Positions 63,353 through 64,000 of a DNA stretch of 64,000 bases are shown in pieces. The DNA comes from Todiramphus chloris collaris. Its lineage: Eukaryota > Chordata > Aves > Coraciiformes > Alcedinidae. Below the pieces are notes generated by a model. The model did not search any database, was not told the origin of the DNA, and saw nothing but the letters and a program-made list of their open reading frames with translations. The position numbers and the translations under genes were made by a program. Each line of letters begins with the position of its first letter. Position 1 is the stretch's first letter. The stretch spans positions 9,262,641 through 9,326,640 of the forward strand of contig JANVCC010000130.1 of assembly GCA_025345505.1 (NCBI GenBank), read 5' to 3'.

Positions 63353-63398
63353 ATTATTAAAAAAAGAAAAAGAAAAAAAAAAAAAGAGCCAAAAAAGT
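63353..63398. repeat. A-rich tract
   Basis: Runs of 4 to 13 A residues are interrupted by single G residues or short G/C words. It is low-complexity sequence, with no retroposon recognised. Confidence 0.85.
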
Positions 63399-64000
63399 CT
63401 TTAAAAAACCTCCTAGGCACAGAGTTTATTTTGTTTTATTTAAAACATATATGATAAAGTGACAGAAACAGTAGTGCTTGATTGGTCTTGACATGAAGCT
63501 CCCAGCTGCCCAAAACATTATGGTAGGCTGACTGTCTCCTTCTGATTAGATCTGACAGATTATTAGAATAGTATTATTAGGTCGACTGTGAAAGTAGGAA
63601 CTGACACACAATTTCACTGTATAGGAGGACATCACATCATCTATTGCATGATGCTTGATTCTATTAGTATGATTTTTCTCTTTTCTACGCATCTTTTTTC
63701 TCCTACCTTTTGTTTTGTTTTGTTTCCCTGATACACCCTGAGAATTTGTGATATAAGTTGTGTATGCTTAACATATGTTAGCAAGCTGTCAGCTGACGAG
63801 GTAACATCTTGGTCATGAGTATCACTATCACTATGAGATGTAGAGGGGCACTGAACAATGTCATCCCATTTCCTGTGGTCCACCTATGAGGTTCATTTTA
63901 TATCTACTGCAAAGAGCAAAGTAATCTGAAAGACTAAAGGAAACAAATAAGAATAGCAGCAGAGCCTTATTTTGTTACGTGTAAGAACCCTGGCAGTTGT

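Larger units (their letters stand above)
54809..64000. other. Unique non-coding sequence, no gene seen
   Basis: The final 9 kb holds no supported gene. Open frames are all below about 95 codons and unrecognised. It contains a pyrimidine-rich block (55519-55960), candidate non-coding elements near 56370-56560 and 57000-57200, A-rich tracts at 60444-60455 and 63353-63398, and a 12-base match at 63786-63797 to the palindrome found at 21.26 kb. Confidence 0.55.

Overview
The window looks like bird nuclear DNA and appears to contain no complete gene. The best organism clue is the set of 3'-anchored CR1 LINE fragments, some still ending in the ATTCTGTGATT-type CR1 tail. Nothing resembles mammalian L1, Alu or B1 elements. 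Base composition is AT-rich and CpG-poor, and recognisable interspersed repeats cover only a few percent. All of this fits an avian intergenic desert or a very large intron. A turtle or crocodilian is possible but less likely given the low repeat load. I cannot place the window in a species or chromosome by eye.

Layout. From 1 to 11.3 kb there is unique AT-rich sequence with minor simple repeats. Two CR1 3' ends lie in tandem at 11364-11487 and 11531-11763, both on the + strand. From 11.8 to 21.0 kb there is unique sequence, with a slightly more GC-rich patch at 17.4-19.1 kb. An old CORE-SINE (MIR/MIR3-like) copy lies at 21062-21250, and a second at 22231-22400. A well-preserved CR1 3' end on the - strand (25124-25405) keeps the last codons and stop of the CR1 reverse-transcriptase ORF. 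From 25.4 to 41.6 kb there is unique sequence with A/C-rich, T-rich and alternating purine-pyrimidine tracts. Further CORE-SINE copies lie at 41660-41803 and 50241-50488. An internally deleted CR1 on the + strand lies at 54603-54808, followed by a pyrimidine-rich block at 55.5-55.96 kb. The rest is unique AT-rich sequence.

Coding potential. The longest open frames are about 120-129 codons. That is roughly what chance gives in 64 kb of DNA at about 39% G+C, and none shows a recognisable domain, splice context or codon pattern. The only open frame I recognise is the CR1 tail. I therefore report no cellular CDS. Any function is more likely to lie in regulatory DNA. Several unique stretches (about 0.88-1.08, 12.5-12.86, 20.7-21.06, 56.37-56.56 and 57.0-57.2 kb) look like candidate conserved non-coding elements because of their composition and homeodomain/E-box-type words. 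That is inference, and an alignment would decide it. I did not find a convincing new biological system.
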